From the NCBI GenBank assembly GCA_014381505.1, contig JACNLK010000088.1, forward strand, positions 1 to 40,301: a stretch of DNA of 40,301 bases. Reading direction: 5' to 3'. The position numbers and the translations under genes are program-made. Each line of letters opens with the position of its first letter. Positions within the stretch are counted from its first letter, which is position 1. The notes below the pieces were generated by a model. It saw nothing but the letters and a program-made list of their open reading frames with translations. It was not told where the DNA came from and made no database searches. The DNA comes from Candidatus Desulfatifera sulfidica (GTDB lineage: Bacteria > Desulfobacterota > Desulfobulbia > Desulfobulbales > Desulfocapsaceae). This document shows positions 32,656 through 40,301 of this stretch, in pieces.

Positions 32656-35574
32656 CTACAGTTTACTGATTCTGTCAAACAGGTGGCCGTCGGCCTCGAT
32701 CTTGCTGCGGTTGCCGATGATTGTGCGATGGCCGTGTTTGACCATCTGTTCCAGGGCCGGGGCAAAAGAGCGCAGGTCTGCAGCTGTTGTGTTGATGATC
32801 TCGCTGATCCTCTGTTGTTTGTCGTCGACTGTGATCCCGCTTAAGTACTCGTTGCGGGCCGTGGCTCCGCGCCCGGCTGGTCCTTGGTGCGGGGTGAAGT
32901 TGCCGTAGGTGCCGATGATCAACTGTTCCAGGACCTGGGGCTGGATGTCAAGTTTGGTGACTGCCGCCGGGATGGAGAGATAGCTGTCATAGGTCTTGTT
33001 GACCTGGGGGTCACGGTAGCTGATAAATGCCATGTTGCCGCTGATGTGGCTGAACTGGATGAAGCAGCCGTAGGCCCCGCCCATCTGCCGCACCGTATTC
33101 CAGAGAAAGTCGCGGCTGAGATAGTTTTTCAGGACTTCAAACTGCCCTTTGTAGCCTTTCCCATCTGGAAAGAGATTGCCGGCCAGGACTGCGAAGACCA
33201 CCTCGGCTGAATTGATCAGGGCCTCGTGTGCCACTAGGCCATCGATGCTGATTGTCTGTGGGGTCAGTGCCTTTGTGCCCAGGGCGTCCATGAGGCAGCT
33301 GCCATGTTCTGCAAAGCGGCTGACCTGTTCCTGGTCAGCGGTGATGTTCAGGAGCAGATTGTCACGGTTGAAGATGATCCCGGCCAGTTCCTGGAGGATG
33401 CCCAAGAATTCGTCTTCCCGGCTGGCGTAGTCACGGGAGAGCTCGAGTTCCTTGCGGTAGTTGGTGACCCCTGTTGTCAGTTCATTCAATATCCCGGCCT
33501 GGCTCAGGTGGGCAAAGGCCAGGGCGCTGGCCAGGCTGTAGCCCTCGCTCTGGGCGTTGTGCTCAGACCAGGCGCATTCACGCAGTACGATCTCGCGGAT
33601 GCGGGTACGGTCGTTTATGGCCGGGGCGTTAAAGACCTCGGCCATGAGCTGCAGGGCCTGCTCCTGGTATTCGGGCAGGCATTTCATTTGGAACCAGAGG
33701 ACAGGCCGGGTGGCCTTCGGGTCTCTGGCCTGGGTGTAATTGTTGAGATCATGGGAGAAATCGCCGGTGCAGGTCCCAAGCTCCCGGGCGAACTGGCGAT
33801 AATCTTTGTTCCGGGTGCCGACCTCGGTGATAATGGTGGCAAACAGGTTGACATAGGGCAGGAGGCGAGCCGGAACGGCCGAGATGTCAAAACCCATGCT
33901 CACGTAAGAAATCTGTTTGGTGGGCAGGGCGCTGACCAGAACCTCGGTGTTGAACATGCTGCTCGGAGTCACCGCGTGAAAATCGATCTTGCGTTCCAGG
34001 TCACTGAGTGTGAGGCGGGGGAGCAGAGCCAGGGTCTCGCTGCTGTTGGGGGTCTGCTGTGCGGCCATCATCTCCTGGGTGCGTTGGATCAGGGCTTCTC
34101 GCCCCTGTGTGTCCAGGGCTGCGGCGTGGTCTTGCAGGCGCTTTTCTTCGATAGCCTTGATCTGGGCTCCTTTTGCTGGGTCCGGACTCAGGGTTACCAC
34201 CACAGTGGCTTTATTTTCCAGGAGATAGTCTCGGATCAGGGTCTCGAAATAGCTTTCTTCCAGAGCCTTGCGGCGGATGGACCGGAAGAGTGGCTCCAGG
34301 GTCAGAGACTCAAAGGGGTCAGTGTTGTACTTGAAGGCGGGCATGACCCGGCCGATGAGGTCAAGGCCGCGCTGGGCTCGGCTTGCCTCTTCGCGCAGGG
34401 AGAATTCGAATTTGTTGAGTTCCGAGAGCAGCAGGTCGCGCTCGAGCCCGTTTTCGATCATGCTGGTCAGGGCCTCTTTGTACAGGGCCAGAAACTGGTC
34501 GCGATGTTCGGGCTCGCTCCCCACCAGGTAGGTGATCATGAAGGTCCTGGCGCTGGAGGTGGAGAGGTAGAGGCCGCCAAAATCCTTGCACAGGCCGCTG
34601 GCGATGATGGTGTTTTTGAGTGGCGAGGCATCCGAGTTGAAAAGGATATTGGCGATCACCTGGAAGGCGGCATTTTCTTCATGTCGATCCACGGTGGAGA
34701 CCCGGGAGCCCACGGCCAGGAAGGTTTTTTCTGTCAGATCTGGGGAGTCAACACCATAACGGTCTTCGATGTACTGGAGTTGATGCGTATCCTCTCCCGG
34801 TGTGATCAGGGCGCGCTGGCTGGCCTCTGGGAACTTATTGAGGAAGTTGTTGTGCAGGTGATTCAGCTCATCGGCCAGCTGTGCGTCGCCGTAGAGGAAG
34901 AAGACCGCATTTGAGGGGTGATAATGTTCGGCGTGAAAGGAACAGAAGTCCTCATAGCTCAGGTCCGGGATCCGTTCGGGGTCGCCACCGGACTCATGGG
35001 CATAGGTGGAGCCGGGCATCAGGGCGGCGAAGATATGGTGGAAGAGGAGGCGGGTGGGGTTGGAGAAGGCCCCTTTCATTTCGTTGTAGACCACGCCCTG
35101 GAATTGCAGGGGCGCGTCTGCCTCTTCCTGGTGATAATGCCAGCCCTCCTGTTCAAAGGTTGCGCGGCTGAGCAGGGGGTTGAGGGTGACGTCGCAGTAG
35201 ACGTCCATGATGTTGTAGTATTCCTTCAGATTACGAGTGGCGAAGGGGTAGTATGTGACATCTGATCCAGTCATGGCGTTGAGGAATGTCATCAGACCGC
35301 CTTTGTTGATCTCACCAAAGACATCCTTGACCGGATATTTTTTTGAGCCCATGAGTACGGAGTGTTCGAGGATGTGAGCCACGCCGGTGGAGTCGGTGGG
35401 GACGGTGTGAAAGGCTACGGCAAAGGTCTTGTTGTGGTCCTGGTTCTTGATGGCAACGACCGGACAGCCAATGGCTGTATGCTCCAGAAGCAGGACGTCG
35501 GCGTCGATTTCGGAGATGTATTCCTGGCGCTTGAGGGTGTAGGCCTCGGGGATGATAAACTGTTTTGTTGTCAT
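32656..35574 (-). CDS. M16C-family zinc metalloprotease (PreP-like)
   Basis: This 972-residue protease resembles presequence protease PreP/Cym1, which degrades short unfolded peptides in a closed chamber. The inverted zinc motif HILEH gives H67, E70 and H71, and the third ligand is E165 in GVVYNEMKGAF. Further family stretches are GGLMTFLNAMTGSDVTYYPFATRN and EQEGWHYH. The four M16 repeats fit the length, and the C-terminal half has GGAYGCFIQFSHISGNMAFISYRDP as in PreP. No signal peptide, so it is cytosolic. It begins 3 bp after the dtd stop, so the two are co-transcribed. Confidence 0.95.
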   Translation of the reverse strand: MTTKQFIIPEAYTLKRQEYISEIDADVLLLEHTAIGCPVVAIKNQDHNKTFAVAFHTVPTDSTGVAHILEHSVLMGSKKYPVKDVFGEINKGGLMTFLNAMTGSDVTYYPFATRNLKEYYNIMDVYCDVTLNPLLSRATFEQEGWHYHQEEADAPLQFQGVVYNEMKGAFSNPTRLLFHHIFAALMPGSTYAHESGGDPERIPDLSYEDFCSFHAEHYHPSNAVFFLYGDAQLADELNHLHNNFLNKFPEASQRALITPGEDTHQLQYIEDRYGVDSPDLTEKTFLAVGSRVSTVDRHEENAAFQVIANILFNSDASPLKNTIIASGLCKDFGGLYLSTSSARTFMITYLVGSEPEHRDQFLALYKEALTSMIENGLERDLLLSELNKFEFSLREEASRAQRGLDLIGRVMPAFKYNTDPFESLTLEPLFRSIRRKALEESYFETLIRDYLLENKATVVVTLSPDPAKGAQIKAIEEKRLQDHAAALDTQGREALIQRTQEMMAAQQTPNSSETLALLPRLTLSDLERKIDFHAVTPSSMFNTEVLVSALPTKQISYVSMGFDISAVPARLLPYVNLFATIITEVGTRNKDYRQFARELGTCTGDFSHDLNNYTQARDPKATRPVLWFQMKCLPEYQEQALQLMAEVFNAPAINDRTRIREIVLRECAWSEHNAQSEGYSLASALAFAHLSQAGILNELTTGVTNYRKELELSRDYASREDEFLGILQELAGIIFNRDNLLLNITADQEQVSRFAEHGSCLMDALGTKALTPQTISIDGLVAHEALINSAEVVFAVLAGNLFPDGKGYKGQFEVLKNYLSRDFLWNTVRQMGGAYGCFIQFSHISGNMAFISYRDPQVNKTYDSYLSIPAAVTKLDIQPQVLEQLIIGTYGNFTPHQGPAGRGATARNEYLSGITVDDKQQRISEIINTTAADLRSFAPALEQMVKHGHRTIIGNRSKIEADGHLFDRISKL

Positions 35575-35577
35575 GGG

Positions 35578-36027
35578 TTAGGTGATTTTGGTTGAATCGA
35601 GAATAAGAGTGACAGGCCCATCATTGATGAGCTCCACTTGCATGTGGGTCTGGAATTTTCCGCCGGCAACAGGGATGCCTTGTTGTTGGACGCGGTCGAT
35701 AAACTGGAGATAGAGCTGTTCCGCAAGCTCTGGCGGGGCTGCCTCAGAGAAACCGGGCCGCCTGCCTTTGCGGCAGTCACCGTACAAGGTGAACTGGGAG
35801 ACTATCAGCATGGAGCCGCCAGTGTTGAGCAGGGAGCGGTTCATCCTGCCCTCCTGGTCTTCAAAGATTCTCAGGTTGCAGACCTTGTCCACCAGCCATT
35901 CCATATCCTGTTTCTCGTCGTTTTTATGAATGCCAAGTAGGATCAAGAGGCCGGGGCCGATGCTGTTGATGAGGTTCTGGTCAACGCGGACCGAAGCCTG
36001 GTTGACTCGTTGGATGACTGCTCGCAT
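35578..36027 (-). CDS. dtd: D-aminoacyl-tRNA deacylase
   Basis: This 149-residue cytosolic enzyme removes D-amino acids (and misloaded Gly) from tRNA. It begins MRAVIQRVNQASVRVD. The two catalytic motifs are present: SQFTLYGDCRKGRRPGF (77-93) and NDGPVT (135-140), the latter carrying the cis-Gly-Pro of the active site. The frame is open to 36402 upstream, but that extension has low-complexity shadow sequence. ATG 36027 gives the exact family length and N-terminus. The ribosome site is weak. It starts a two-gene unit with the PreP-like protease. Confidence 0.95.
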   Translation of the reverse strand: MRAVIQRVNQASVRVDQNLINSIGPGLLILLGIHKNDEKQDMEWLVDKVCNLRIFEDQEGRMNRSLLNTGGSMLIVSQFTLYGDCRKGRRPGFSEAAPPELAEQLYLQFIDRVQQQGIPVAGGKFQTHMQVELINDGPVTLILDSTKIT

Positions 36028-36243
36028 ATCTGGATGGTGGAAGTGTTGAGACTGTTCAGCATTCTGTACAGACGAAGGAGTATCATATAAATGAGTAAAG
36101 TAAACTTTTTTTGTATAATCTGCTTGGTTTTTTGGGCCGGGAGTTGCTGCACGGTGGTGCAAGTTCAAAGGTGGCCCGGGAGGTTGTTTGCTGCGTTGGA
36201 CGGGATATATCCAGGTCCTGTTTTTTGTTGTGGTGGTGAGGGG

Positions 36244-36292
36244 ACAAGAAAGGGGTTGCTCCAGTAACGCAGGAACAACCCCTTTCTTGCTT
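36244..36292. terminator. Terminator hairpin after merR-like gene
   Basis: ACAAGAAAGGGGTTGCTCC and GGAACAACCCCTTTCTTGC form a stem of about 18 bp across a 10-nt loop, 23 bp after the stop of the MerR gene on the minus strand. T-rich sequence flanks the stem on the + strand side. The remaining stretch 36028-36243 shows no gene. Confidence 0.7.
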
Positions 36293-36314
36293 TTGCTTGG
36301 TTGGAGCTTGTGGC

Positions 36315-36677
36315 TCAGGCGGCCAGGTTGGATTTGTGTTTGAGGGGGATGACCCGATTGATCTTCTTGGGCACCAGGCCGTTGGACATAAAAGCTGAGC
36401 ATTGTTTACGTTTTTCAAAAGGGCAGTCGGTGATATTCCAGCAGGGGGTGTATTTGAGCAGCTTCTTGATGGCGGCGATGGAAACCCCGTGGCTGTGGAT
36501 CATTTCGCGCAGGCAGCCTACCCATTTCAGGTCGTCCATGGTGAAGTAGCGCCATTGACCTTTTCGTGCCGGGGTGATCAGGCCCTCTTCCTCGTAGATA
36601 CGGAGGGTGCGGGGGTGGATGTCGAGCATCTCGGCGGCAATTCCGATGGTGAAGATGGCTTTGTCGTCTGTATACAT
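36315..36677 (-). CDS. MerR-family regulator with C-terminal cysteine (CW-type) motif
   Basis: This is a 120-residue DNA-binding protein. The N-terminal winged HTH is clear: FTIGIAAEMLDIHPRTLRIYEEEGLITPAR (9-38), close to the HspR-like branch of MerR. The short dimerisation helix ends in LLKYTPCWNITDCPFEKRKQCSAF, giving C79, C85 and C93 in a CW...C...C pattern that resembles two-CW-type metal or cluster sites seen in Desulfobacterota proteins. C55 is a fourth cysteine. A good AAGGAG site lies 8 bp upstream. It is the last gene of the nrfD unit, with a GC-rich hairpin at its leader. It may sense redox, metal or sulfide and regulate this operon; that is inference. Confidence 0.88.
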   Translation of the reverse strand: MYTDDKAIFTIGIAAEMLDIHPRTLRIYEEEGLITPARKGQWRYFTMDDLKWVGCLREMIHSHGVSIAAIKKLLKYTPCWNITDCPFEKRKQCSAFMSNGLVPKKINRVIPLKHKSNLAA

Positions 36678-36697
36678 TTCAGACTCCTTGTTTTTGG

Positions 36698-36720
36698 CCC
36701 GGGCTCGCTGGGAGCCCGGG
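36698..36720 (-). promoter_or_regulatory. Intercistronic GC-rich hairpin between nrfD-like gene and merR-like gene
   Basis: CCCGGGCTC and GAGCCCGGG form a perfect 9-bp stem with a 5-nt loop between the nrfD stop and the MerR ribosome site. No U-tract follows on the minus strand. It may mark processing or reduce translation of the regulator. Confidence 0.5.
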
Positions 36721-36743
36721 TGGTTTGGCTGAGTTGCTGGGGA

Positions 36744-37925
36744 TCAGTGGTGTCCGTTGGTCTCGAAGGCCTTGCCGAAGAAACGCTCGCCCAGGAGGAA
36801 GCCGAGTCCGAGGACTCCGATGCCGCCGAAGACCAGTGAAAATTCTGCGGCTGAAGGCATGTAGGAGAAGTATGTGGGCAGTTCGTCAAAGCCGCGGTAG
36901 ATGGGGACGATCTCGCCTGCGGCAACCATGTTGTAGCGGGAGAAGAACTGACCGACTAAGACCATCAGGGCAGCAGTGGACATGGCCTGGATGGAGTTGA
37001 GTCTGGTGACCATCAGCAGGGCAAAGGGGATGAGCAGTCCGATTGTGATTTCAAAGAGCCAGAAGTTGATGGCCAAAGGGCCGCTGATCAGTGCTTGGGC
37101 AGCGAGAATGGTCTCTTCTGAGCCGACCAGGGCGTTAATATACTTCCAGGCGGTGGCGATGGAGATCAGGAAGAGCATCAGGCCCATGACCTTACCGGCA
37201 GTTTGCATGGCTTCAAAGGTTGTTTTGTTCATCTCGCTGCGTCGGAGCAGTTGGGCATAGTGGGTGAAGATGATGATGGCTGCGGCACCGGAGAGAAAGG
37301 CGCATCCGAGAAAGAAGATGGGAAGCTGTGATCCGTACCAGAAGGGGCGGGCGTTGAGAGATGCAAAGACTGCTCCCAGATTACTGTTGGCAGAGGCTTC
37401 AGCGACGGCACCCATGACACCGAGGATCACTGCGGTGGAGTATTTTTTGGTCAGGATCAGGTAGAATTCAACGAGCATGAAGCCTACGGCCATCCCGTAC
37501 AGAGTCCCCATCCACCAGATATTCGAGGTCAGATTGGGGAAGAAGACGTTTCCTATGGGCATCCGCCAGGGGTTTTCAATTTCGAGGCCGATAACGGTGA
37601 AGGCGCCCATGATTGCGGCGATAGAGAGCCATACCATCCGGTTGCCCAGAGGGGCCAGTTTATTGCCGCCGAAAATGTGACTCATGGCGGCGAGCAGACA
37701 GAGGCCGGTTGATATAATGGCGAAGAAGGCGTACACACCAATGAGCATGCCCCAGGGCATCTCGCGTGTGTTGGCAAATGCATGGTGATGTCCAACTGTC
37801 TGGGCATAAATACCACCGGCGACGCCGATGAGAATAAAGCCGGCCATCAACAGCATGAGCTTGTTGAAGAGAGGTGTGGCAATCCGGAGCTCGGCATTTG
37901 CGGAGAGTGAGAGTTCGTTAGTCAT
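36744..37925 (-). CDS. NrfD/PsrC-family quinone-interacting membrane protein
   Basis: This is a 393-residue integral inner-membrane protein with about ten helices. The start MTNELSLSANAELRIATPLFNKLMLLMAG and the segment MPWGMLIGVYAFFAIISTGLCLLAAMSHIFGG are typical of NrfD/PsrC subunits, which exchange electrons with menaquinone in sulfur-, DMSO- and Hdr-type complexes. Further along are NSNLGAVFASLNARPFWYGSQLPIFF and a late GQFFSRYNMVAAGEIVP. GGAGG lies 5 bp before the ATG at 37925; an upstream TTG at 37937 is less likely. No iron-sulfur or molybdopterin subunit is adjacent, so it works with a partner encoded elsewhere or in a smaller complex with the 79-residue membrane protein encoded 39 bp upstream. 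Confidence 0.93.
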   Translation of the reverse strand: MTNELSLSANAELRIATPLFNKLMLLMAGFILIGVAGGIYAQTVGHHHAFANTREMPWGMLIGVYAFFAIISTGLCLLAAMSHIFGGNKLAPLGNRMVWLSIAAIMGAFTVIGLEIENPWRMPIGNVFFPNLTSNIWWMGTLYGMAVGFMLVEFYLILTKKYSTAVILGVMGAVAEASANSNLGAVFASLNARPFWYGSQLPIFFLGCAFLSGAAAIIIFTHYAQLLRRSEMNKTTFEAMQTAGKVMGLMLFLISIATAWKYINALVGSEETILAAQALISGPLAINFWLFEITIGLLIPFALLMVTRLNSIQAMSTAALMVLVGQFFSRYNMVAAGEIVPIYRGFDELPTYFSYMPSAAEFSLVFGGIGVLGLGFLLGERFFGKAFETNGHH

Positions 37926-37964
37926 GGTGTCCTCCAAGGAAAAGCGGTTCGTTTGATGTGAGTG

Positions 37965-38204
37965 TTATAGAGTATGATTACTTTTTGCTTTCTGGGTGGC
38001 AAGCTCGGGCTCGGGGGCCTCGCCTTGGCTTTGGCGCAAGCTGTAGATTGCGATGATGGCAATAGGGGCGGCGAAAGGTCCGAGGAAAACGAACAGGGTC
38101 AAGGCCAGGATGAACCAAAAACCCTCGCTGATCTGTTTTCCGTGCTGGCTGATAAATTCGCGAATGGTGAGTGTCTGGTTGGAAGCTGTGTTCTGGGTTG
38201 TCAT
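37965..38204 (-). CDS. Small membrane protein of the nrfD operon, 79 residues
   Basis: I do not recognise a family. The protein begins MTTQNTASNQTLTIREFISQHGKQISEG, has one long or two short membrane helices (FWFILALTLFVFLGPFAAPIAIIAIYSL, about 29-56) with a PFAAP break, and ends in a charged tail (GEAPEPELATQKAKSNHTL). The frame is open to 38327, but ATG 38204 has AAGGAG 7 bp upstream. It is the first gene behind the sigma-54 promoter and lies 39 bp before the NrfD-like gene, so it is probably a subunit or assembly partner of that protein. Confidence 0.85.
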   Translation of the reverse strand: MTTQNTASNQTLTIREFISQHGKQISEGFWFILALTLFVFLGPFAAPIAIIAIYSLRQSQGEAPEPELATQKAKSNHTL

Positions 38205-38264
38205 GATGATCTCCTTCTCTGGGCAGGCTGTTGGTGTGCTGCCGATTGTCTTTGCCTTTGTTAT

Positions 38265-38280
38265 AGCAAGGTCTGTGCCA
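38265..38280 (-). promoter_or_regulatory. Sigma-54 (-24/-12) promoter of the nrfD operon
   Basis: On the minus strand the sequence TGGCACAGACCTTGCT fits the RpoN consensus TGGCAC-N5-TTGCW, with the GG and GC elements at the required spacing. Transcription should start near 38254, about 50 bp before the first gene. Initiation at such a promoter needs an enhancer-binding activator. Confidence 0.85.
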
Positions 38281-38395
38281 TTTTGAAGAGATTGGGGTAT
38301 GCGATGGGAGTATTTTGCGCTAACCACTCGAAGTGGTGTTGTAAAATATATTGCAAGAAAGTGTGTTTAAGCTTTGTTGGTAGAAATTCATTACA

Positions 38396-38468
38396 ACAAA
38401 ACTCCCACCAATGACGCATTGTGCGTCATTGGTGGGAGTTTTGTGTGGCGCACAATGCGTCATTGGTG
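38396..38468. promoter_or_regulatory. Twin palindromic activator sites upstream of the sigma-54 promoter
   Basis: Site 1 (38412-38428) is TGACGCATTGTGCGTCA and lies at the centre of a longer perfect palindrome with 23-bp arms (38396-38418 and 38422-38444). Site 2 (38446-38462) is TGGCGCACAATGCGTCA, the same consensus TGNCGCA-N3-TGCGNCA. The direct repeat TGCGTCATTGGTG recurs at 38422 and 38456. Centres are 34 bp apart and about 165 and 200 bp upstream of the predicted start, as expected for an enhancer-binding protein. The rest of 38469-38946 is GT-rich and holds no gene I can support. Confidence 0.7.
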
Positions 38469-38946
38469 CTAATTGGCCGTATTGTCTTGATGTTGTACGG
38501 TTTTTTCTTTGTTGTTGGGCTTGAACTTGCGCTGTGTTTGCGTTACTGGTCGTGGGGTGAGGGTGATTTTGGCTGCGAAAAAAGAGACTGTATCCCTGTT
38601 TTGCTGGGGGTTGGAGCTGATGTGGGCGCATGTCGCGCCTTTTGTTTTTTTTATGGGCTGGCTGTTTGGTCTTGTGCCTGTGTTTTTGTGAAGAGTTCAA
38701 CCGTGTGGCTTTTTGTTAAGCGGCTGATTTTATAATATGATATTGCTTTGCTGTTGGCGGTCGTTTTTGTGATGGGCGTATTTTGCGCATTGCACCTGTG
38801 GTTGGGTTGTCAGTCGTTTTTGTAGAGGGGGTGTGGTTCGTGAATGGCGGTTGATGGTCTGGAGCGGAACGCGTGGGTGTGTGAGGGTGACAAAGAAGGG
38901 TGTTTGGGCGGAAACAGGCGTGTTTTGTGCCAAATTGTACGGCGTC

Positions 38947-39657
38947 TTACAGGTTTTTCAGGTCGAAATCGGGTTGCAGGTCAGCGGCTTCATAGATCAG
39001 GGCCTTGAGCTGGTCTTTGATTTCGTGGCTGGGAGGGATGGGTGAGAGGAGCGGGAGTAATTTGTCAACCGGGTTGGGCGGGGTCAGGTGCATTCGGTCC
39101 TGCATGGCCTCGGTACTACCCTGGTTTGGCGGGGTTGTCATGGCACCACTGGATTCGCCGTCCATATTGCGCAGAAAAAGCATGATGCCGCTGATGTCAT
39201 TTTTACGATAGAAAAGCTCGATCTCCTCTTTGATGGTTTCCTGGTCAGAGGCCAGGGCTGCGAACTGCTCTCGATATTCGTCGATGTGTTCTCCCAGGGA
39301 GTCATAAAAAGACAGGAAGAGGTTGCGCAGGCGCCATTTGCGGGTCAGGCCGGGGAAGTCGAGACCGCTCAGAACCCGTTTGCGGATGGTTGGTGATTGG
39401 TTGATATAGGGGTCGTGGAACAGGGTTTCGTCAAGGCCGGTGAGTTGGAGGAATTGTTGGATCAAGCGTTCATCGTGGAGCAGGACGTAAAGACGGATCA
39501 GCGCGAGGCCGATGGTCTTTTCCAGTTTCAGGGTCTGTTCGATGATGTTCTGTTGGTAGAGGTCTGTGTCTTCTTCGATGATCCGGCGGAAGCCGAAATA
39601 GCGGTCGGCAATTTCTTTTTTTACCTCAAAGGCAAGAAGTTTGTTAAGATCATCCAT
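38947..39657 (-). CDS. Hypothetical protein, 236 residues
   Basis: I do not recognise a family. The protein opens MDDLNKLLAFEVKKEIADRYFGFRRIIEEDTDLYQQNIIEQ and is predicted to be mostly helical, soluble and without a signal peptide. A central region LIRLYVLLHDERLIQQFLQLTGL and LFLSFYDSLGEHIDEYREQFAAL suggests a helical-bundle scaffold. A Pro/Ser/Thr-rich linker (about 170-200, TTPPNQGSTEAMQD and LTPPNPVDKLLP) precedes a short C-terminal helix. It is divergent from dnaG, 197 bp away. No neighbour suggests a function. Confidence 0.75.
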   Translation of the reverse strand: MDDLNKLLAFEVKKEIADRYFGFRRIIEEDTDLYQQNIIEQTLKLEKTIGLALIRLYVLLHDERLIQQFLQLTGLDETLFHDPYINQSPTIRKRVLSGLDFPGLTRKWRLRNLFLSFYDSLGEHIDEYREQFAALASDQETIKEEIELFYRKNDISGIMLFLRNMDGESSGAMTTPPNQGSTEAMQDRMHLTPPNPVDKLLPLLSPIPPSHEIKDQLKALIYEAADLQPDFDLKNL

Positions 39658-39854
39658 GGTCGTGATGGTGAAGCGTAAGTGGTTAATTTAAGCCAAGGTC
39701 GCAGGGGGTGTGCGGGCGATCCTGTAGTCTATTGTCAGTATAGCCTTTTCCGACATGGTATGCATCTTTCTTTGTGATTGTTTGGTCAGTTTGGAAGAAA
39801 TGGAAAGAGTTCAGAGGGGAACTGCGCGGTTGCCTTTCGTTTTGAGGGGGTCAG

Positions 39855-40301
39855 GTGGGACACAGCGATACATTTGAAGAGGTTAAGGATCGGGTCAAGG
39901 ATGCCTCGGACATCGTTCGCATCATTGGCGAGAATGTTGAGTTGAAAAAGGCTGGGGCTCGTTATTTGGGGCTCTGTCCGTTTCATGGTGAAAAGACCCC
40001 ATCGTTTTCGGTACACCCCGGCCAGCAGTTTTTTCATTGTTTTGGCTGTGGTGAGTCGGGTGATGTCTTTTCGTTCATGATGAAGTATCATAGTTTCGAT
40101 TTTCCTGACGCGCTCAAGGAGTTGGCGCGACGATCGCAGATCGAATTGCCCGAGCGCACCTCCTCGCCAGCCCAACAGGAACGTGACCGGCAGCGGCAGG
40201 CCATGTTTGCTGTGAATCTTGAAGCTGCAAACGTCTTTCGCGATTGTCTTTTGAAGTCCCCGGGAGCTGTGCGGGCTCGTCGTTATCTTAAAGAGCGGGG
40301 T
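39855..40301 (+). CDS. dnaG: DNA primase, N-terminal part (cut by window end)
   Basis: DNA primase makes RNA primers at the replication fork. The frame opens with GTG at 39855 (MGHSDTFEEVKDRVKDASDIV) with GAGGGG about 6 bp upstream, and runs to the window end without a stop (149 codons visible). The CHC2 zinc-binding domain is complete: CPFHGEKTPSFSVHPGQQFFHCFGCGESGDVFSFM gives the ligands Cys, His, Cys and Cys. The following helix FPDALKELARRSQIELPE starts the linker to the catalytic TOPRIM domain, which lies outside the window. The upstream 39658-39854 region separates it from the divergent unknown gene. Confidence 0.95.
   Translation, partial: MGHSDTFEEVKDRVKDASDIVRIIGENVELKKAGARYLGLCPFHGEKTPSFSVHPGQQFFHCFGCGESGDVFSFMMKYHSFDFPDALKELARRSQIELPERTSSPAQQERDRQRQAMFAVNLEAANVFRDCLLKSPGAVRARRYLKERG

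Noticed and set aside
33304-34914. 536-codon open frame on the + strand
   Set aside because: It is exactly antisense to the M16C protease gene, whose zinc ligands and family motifs are intact. The product has no recognisable domain and is low in variety (many Gly, Val, Gln), as expected of a shadow frame.
36028-36402. N-terminal extension of dtd by 125 codons
   Set aside because: Dtd proteins start at MRAVIQR and are about 145-150 residues long. The extension covers the terminator hairpin and is low-complexity.
38421-38735. Hydrophobic 104-codon + strand frame
   Set aside because: It starts within the enhancer palindrome, has no ribosome site, and its Val, Leu, Cys, Phe and Trp richness reflects the GT-rich strand rather than a membrane protein.
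1-40301. CRISPR array, tRNA, rRNA or transposase genes
   Set aside because: I looked for regularly spaced direct repeats, cloverleaf-like sequences and transposase motifs and saw none.

Overview
The window looks like ordinary core chromosome of a Gram-negative anaerobe, most likely a sulfate- or sulfur-metabolising member of the Desulfobacterota (Desulfobulbales-like). The reasons are an NhaD-type sodium/proton antiporter, a SulP anion permease, an NrfD/PsrC-type quinone-interacting membrane protein, a GGGtGRT/NifU-like pair typical of anaerobes, sigma-54 signalling and many two-component genes. This assignment rests on gene content and remembered family resemblance, not on a search. I see no rRNA, tRNA, CRISPR array or transposase gene.

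Layout. 1-3.6 kb (+): the 3' part of nhaD, a PAS/sigma-54 activator, a NifX/NifB-type small protein and a degenerate receiver. 3.8-11.3 kb (-): a run of seven genes that starts with an autoregulated TetR gene and continues with a SulP permease, a cytidylate-kinase-like/BON-like/receiver fusion, a Cache sensor kinase, a receiver, an ATP-site-less histidine phosphotransferase-like protein and a receiver. 11.8-16.1 kb (-): an export operon made of a LolD-like ATPase, an FtsX/LolE-like permease, a LolA-like protein and an outer-membrane barrel. 16.4-24.6 kb (-): aconitase, a small unknown protein, a PIN-PhoH ATPase, an M24 aminopeptidase, an unknown Gln/Met-rich protein, a lipoprotein and RsmB. 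24.8-29.4 kb (+): aapJQMP amino-acid ABC transporter, in which aapM carries a frameshift. 29.4-29.8 kb (+): a secreted LEA-like 11-mer repeat protein. 29.9-36.0 kb (-): the GGGtGRT/NifU-like pair, a methyltransferase, a PreP-like M16 protease and Dtd. 36.3-38.2 kb (-): a MerR protein, an NrfD protein and a 79-residue membrane protein behind a strong sigma-54 promoter with two upstream palindromes. 38.9-40.3 kb: an unknown protein (-) and the 5' end of dnaG (+).

How the genes may work together. The 1.4-11.3 kb block looks like one signalling module placed between two ion transporters (NhaD and SulP). It has one complete sensor kinase, one histidine protein without an ATP site, four receiver domains without DNA-binding outputs and one sigma-54 activator, so a branched phosphorelay is plausible. 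The nrfD operon has the architecture of an activator-dependent sigma-54 operon. A folded interspersed repeat of about 110-140 bp occurs at least four times, each time just downstream of a gene's 3' end.
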